Shown here: one piece after another, positions 48,894 to 51,033 of the stretch
Layout of the letters: each line of letters starts with the position of its first letter
Numbering within the stretch: the stretch's first letter is position 1
Assembly: GCA_027621175.1 (NCBI GenBank)
Contig: JAQCCM010000011.1
Location: 1 to 51,033, forward strand
Reading direction: 5' to 3'
Source of the DNA: Bacteroidota bacterium
Lineage (GTDB): Bacteria > Bacteroidota > Bacteroidia > Flavobacteriales > Flavobacteriaceae
DNA length: 51,033 nucleotides
Translations under genes and position numbers: made by a program
The notes under the pieces: generated by a model
What the model was told of the DNA's origin: nothing
The model's database searches: none
The model's input: the letters and a program-made list of their open reading frames with translations, nothing else

Positions 48894-51033
48894 TTAACGA
48901 TCTTTCTGTTCCTCGTTTACTTTTCGGGGTACTATTTTTGGATCAAACTTTAGATAGTAAAGCTCTATAAGATTAAAAGTGGCCACAATCAAATCTTTGG
49001 TTTCTATCATTAAGCTAAAGAAAAGCGTGGTATTTTTAGGGCTCTTTTCTTCTTTACTTCGCGTTCTAAGCACCTGTTGATTTATCTTTTTATCGATGTT
49101 TGAAAACAGGATTTCTTTCCTTGGAAGGATTTTACTAACGGCATTAAAATCGGTCATATCAAACGCAAAACGGATTTCTGCAAACAATTCGTCCAAATCC
49201 AATTGGGTTTCTTTGAGTTCTTTAATCTGCGAATACTTTAACTGGCGGTGATTGTTGCTCACGTGTTTGTGTGACGCCTTGGTAATGTATCCTAACGATT
49301 GCGCCATATCTTCCAAAATACTAATCAAGTTGATGTAGAAATGACTGACGCCCACACTTTCCTCATCCATTTCTTGGATAAAATAGAACAGCTCGTTGCG
49401 TAGTTTTTCTATTTCTTTTTCAAGGCGCACAACATCTTTTTTCGCAATGCTAAGTTCCTCGACGTTTAGTTTTGCTAACGCATTGACAGAAACAAGATAA
49501 ATTTCGTTACACTTGTTCACCATCATTGATACATTATAGGCACTTTCTACTATGATACCTTGTACAGATGAGCTTTCAATCATTTGCAAATCACGTTCAC
49601 GTTTAGACTCTTCCACATTGCCTTTGTGCTTGCGATAATTTTTAAAAAGTAAAAATGCAGTTAAGAGCAGTAGTCCCAACAAAGCCGGCAATTTACCCGT
49701 GTAAATAATGACCGCTACAATACCACAAGCGGTAAATGCCGTAAATGCTGTTAGAAACCATCCTGCAATTACATTTAGCACTCCTGCCACGCGATATACA
49801 GCACTATCTGAGCCCCAAGCACGATCGGCGAGTGAAGTCCCCATAGCCACCATAAACGTAACGTAGGTGGTTGATAAGGGCAATTTGTAAGATGTTGCAA
49901 TGGAGATAAGTACTGCAGCCACTGTAAGGTTTATGGATGCTCTAATATTGTCAAATGCGGGAGCGTCTTCGGGTTTTGCATAGCGTTTTGCTTTGGTAGG
50001 CATAAAACGTGCCTTTATTTTTTCTGTAAGGATGGATGGCGTAACGGCCTCCACAACACGTACCGAACCCACAAAAGCCCGAACCAAACTACGCGAAAAC
50101 GCATTTGACTCAAAGCGTTCGTTTGTGCGGTCTTGACGTGATAAATCGATAGAGGTTTTAAGCACTTCTTGTGCCTTAGATGAAAACCACAATGTTATCA
50201 CCATTACTAAGCCTGCAATAACGAGTAATGCGGTTGGCGTTGCTACTTTTGCCGATAAGAACGACATATTGAAAAGTTCTGCGGTAACACCCGATACTTT
50301 CCACGCTTCGTAGGATTGCCATGCGGCAATGGGAACACCAATAAAATTCACCAAGTCGTTACCCGCAAATGCCAACGCCAGCGAAAACGTCCCCACGATA
50401 ATAACAAGCTTATATATATCGGTACGGAAAATATAGGTCGCGAACAAAGAAAGTGATGTCCAAATCAGCCAACTCACACCAAGTACGCGCTGGGCTTGTG
50501 TTGCCACAAAATCTTTAAGCGATATACCCCCAAGAAAATTATACGTATTATCTGCAAATGGAGTTCCTTTTATACCTTTTGCAAGTATAAAATACGTAAT
50601 TGCCGTTAGGGCAATGCCTCCAAAAACAGCACCCATCCATTTTGGGTTTTCTTTAAAATGAAAGGTTAGGATAAGCCTACTGATGTATTGCACAACTGCA
50701 CCCACCGTAAAGGCAATAAACACGGAGAGCAATATCCCCATAATAATTTGTGATGCCTTGCTAACGTTGATAAATTCATAAAGCGATTCATCGGCATTGC
50801 CCCAATATATTTTTACCAGCGATATAGCTACGGCAGCACCCAATAGTTCAAAGACAATGGACACCGTTGTTGAGGTAGGCATTCCAAGGGTATTAAAGAA
50901 GTCCAAGAGTAAAATATCGGTGAGCATCACCGCCATAAAAATGACCATGATTTCATCGAAATAAAACAAATCTGGATTAAAGATACCTTTTCGGGCAACT
51001 TCCATAAGTCCGCTAGAGAAAATAGCCCCTGCA
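48894..51033 (-). CDS. PiT family inorganic phosphate transporter with PhoU-like tail (5' truncated)
   Basis: The frame runs off the right edge without a stop; at least 712 residues are visible and the ATG at 51005 is internal (A-G-A-I-F-S-S-G-L precedes it in frame). The PiT signatures are G-L-M-E-V-A-R-K-G-I-F and the second repeat F-A-G-N-D-L-V-N-F-I-G-V-P, with about ten membrane helices across residues 1-480. The C-terminal ~220 residues form a helical, charged, PhoU-like domain, an extension common in Bacteroidota. It imports phosphate or metal-phosphate by a cation gradient. Confidence 0.95.
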   Translation of the reverse strand, partial: AGAIFSSGLMEVARKGIFNPDLFYFDEIMVIFMAVMLTDILLLDFFNTLGMPTSTTVSIVFELLGAAVAISLVKIYWGNADESLYEFINVSKASQIIMGILLSVFIAFTVGAVVQYISRLILTFHFKENPKWMGAVFGGIALTAITYFILAKGIKGTPFADNTYNFLGGISLKDFVATQAQRVLGVSWLIWTSLSLFATYIFRTDIYKLVIIVGTFSLALAFAGNDLVNFIGVPIAAWQSYEAWKVSGVTAELFNMSFLSAKVATPTALLVIAGLVMVITLWFSSKAQEVLKTSIDLSRQDRTNERFESNAFSRSLVRAFVGSVRVVEAVTPSILTEKIKARFMPTKAKRYAKPEDAPAFDNIRASINLTVAAVLISIATSYKLPLSTTYVTFMVAMGTSLADRAWGSDSAVYRVAGVLNVIAGWFLTAFTAFTACGIVAVIIYTGKLPALLGLLLLTAFLLFKNYRKHKGNVEESKRERDLQMIESSSVQGIIVESAYNVSMMVNKCNEIYLVSVNALAKLNVEELSIAKKDVVRLEKEIEKLRNELFYFIQEMDEESVGVSHFYINLISILEDMAQSLGYITKASHKHVSNNHRQLKYSQIKELKETQLDLDELFAEIRFAFDMTDFNAVSKILPRKEILFSNIDKKINQQVLRTRSKEEKSPKNTTLFFSLMIETKDLIVATFNLIELYYLKFDPKIVPRKVNEEQKDR

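Overview
This window is a stretch of chromosome from a member of the Bacteroidota, almost certainly a marine-type Flavobacteriaceae. The base composition is AT-leaning. The content includes a gliding-motility lipoprotein (GldH), a PorP/SprF-like C-terminus, the Bat aerotolerance operon, and many upstream elements of the Bacteroidota sigma-factor type (TAnnTTTG, the '-7' box) without Shine-Dalgarno sequences. Coding density is very high and almost everything is core metabolism. No prophage, transposase, CRISPR array, rRNA or tRNA was recognised, and no gap without a gene exceeds 300 bases (the largest is about 294 bases at 11445-11738).

Layout. 1-1.2 kb: end of a PorP/SprF-like outer-membrane protein followed by an S1/P1 nuclease. 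1.4-2.1 kb: a small unknown protein and a CYTH protein. 2.1-5.9 kb (minus): trhO-gldH-PBP1A operon. 6-7 kb: recA. 7-10 kb: lysophospholipid acyltransferase (minus), trpS (plus), dprA (minus). 10-11.4 kb: HU-CCDC81/SPOR cell-envelope protein and acyl-CoA thioesterase. 11.7-12.6 kb: lipoprotein endonuclease I. 12.6-14.7 kb: yicC-gmk-nadD operon. 14.6-15.8 kb (minus): AlbA_2 (Schlafen-type) protein. 15.9-24.8 kb: MoxR-DUF58-BatD-like-BatA-BatB-BatC-BatD-BatE, with every junction short or overlapping. 24.7-28.7 kb: cvpA, pheS, gpsA, a 4-TM cytochrome-b-like protein and a PolB-like 3'-5' exonuclease.

28.7-38.3 kb is a heme locus. On the minus strand hemA-hemC-hemD-hemE-hemF-hemB run in order, followed by a serine hydrolase and the exonuclease. 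Divergent from hemA, an AraC-type regulator is followed by hemH, then hemJ (the CopD-like protein that I read as protoporphyrinogen oxidase) and an NtrY-like histidine kinase. Together these cover every step from glutamyl-tRNA to protoheme except HemL. 39.7-43.4 kb: PlsC-like acyltransferase, bacilliredoxin, methyltransferase, TerB-DnaJ protein, HupE/UreJ, dCMP deaminase and a small membrane protein. 43.5-45 kb: cold-shock protein, MarC and DUF3109. 45.2-48.7 kb: class Ia ribonucleotide reductase nrdB-nrdA. 48.9 kb to the end: a PiT phosphate transporter running off the window.

The most interesting signal is not an unknown protein system but the transcription/translation architecture. At seven genes the -7 box ends only 5-6 bases before the start codon, so the mRNA would be leaderless. 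At many others the distance is 15-30 bases. Other points are three successive 8-base gene overlaps in the hem operon, a cysteine-rich insert in ferrochelatase, an intrinsic-terminator-like hairpin pointing away from any annotated gene, and a repetitive hairpin element between nrdA and the phosphate transporter.
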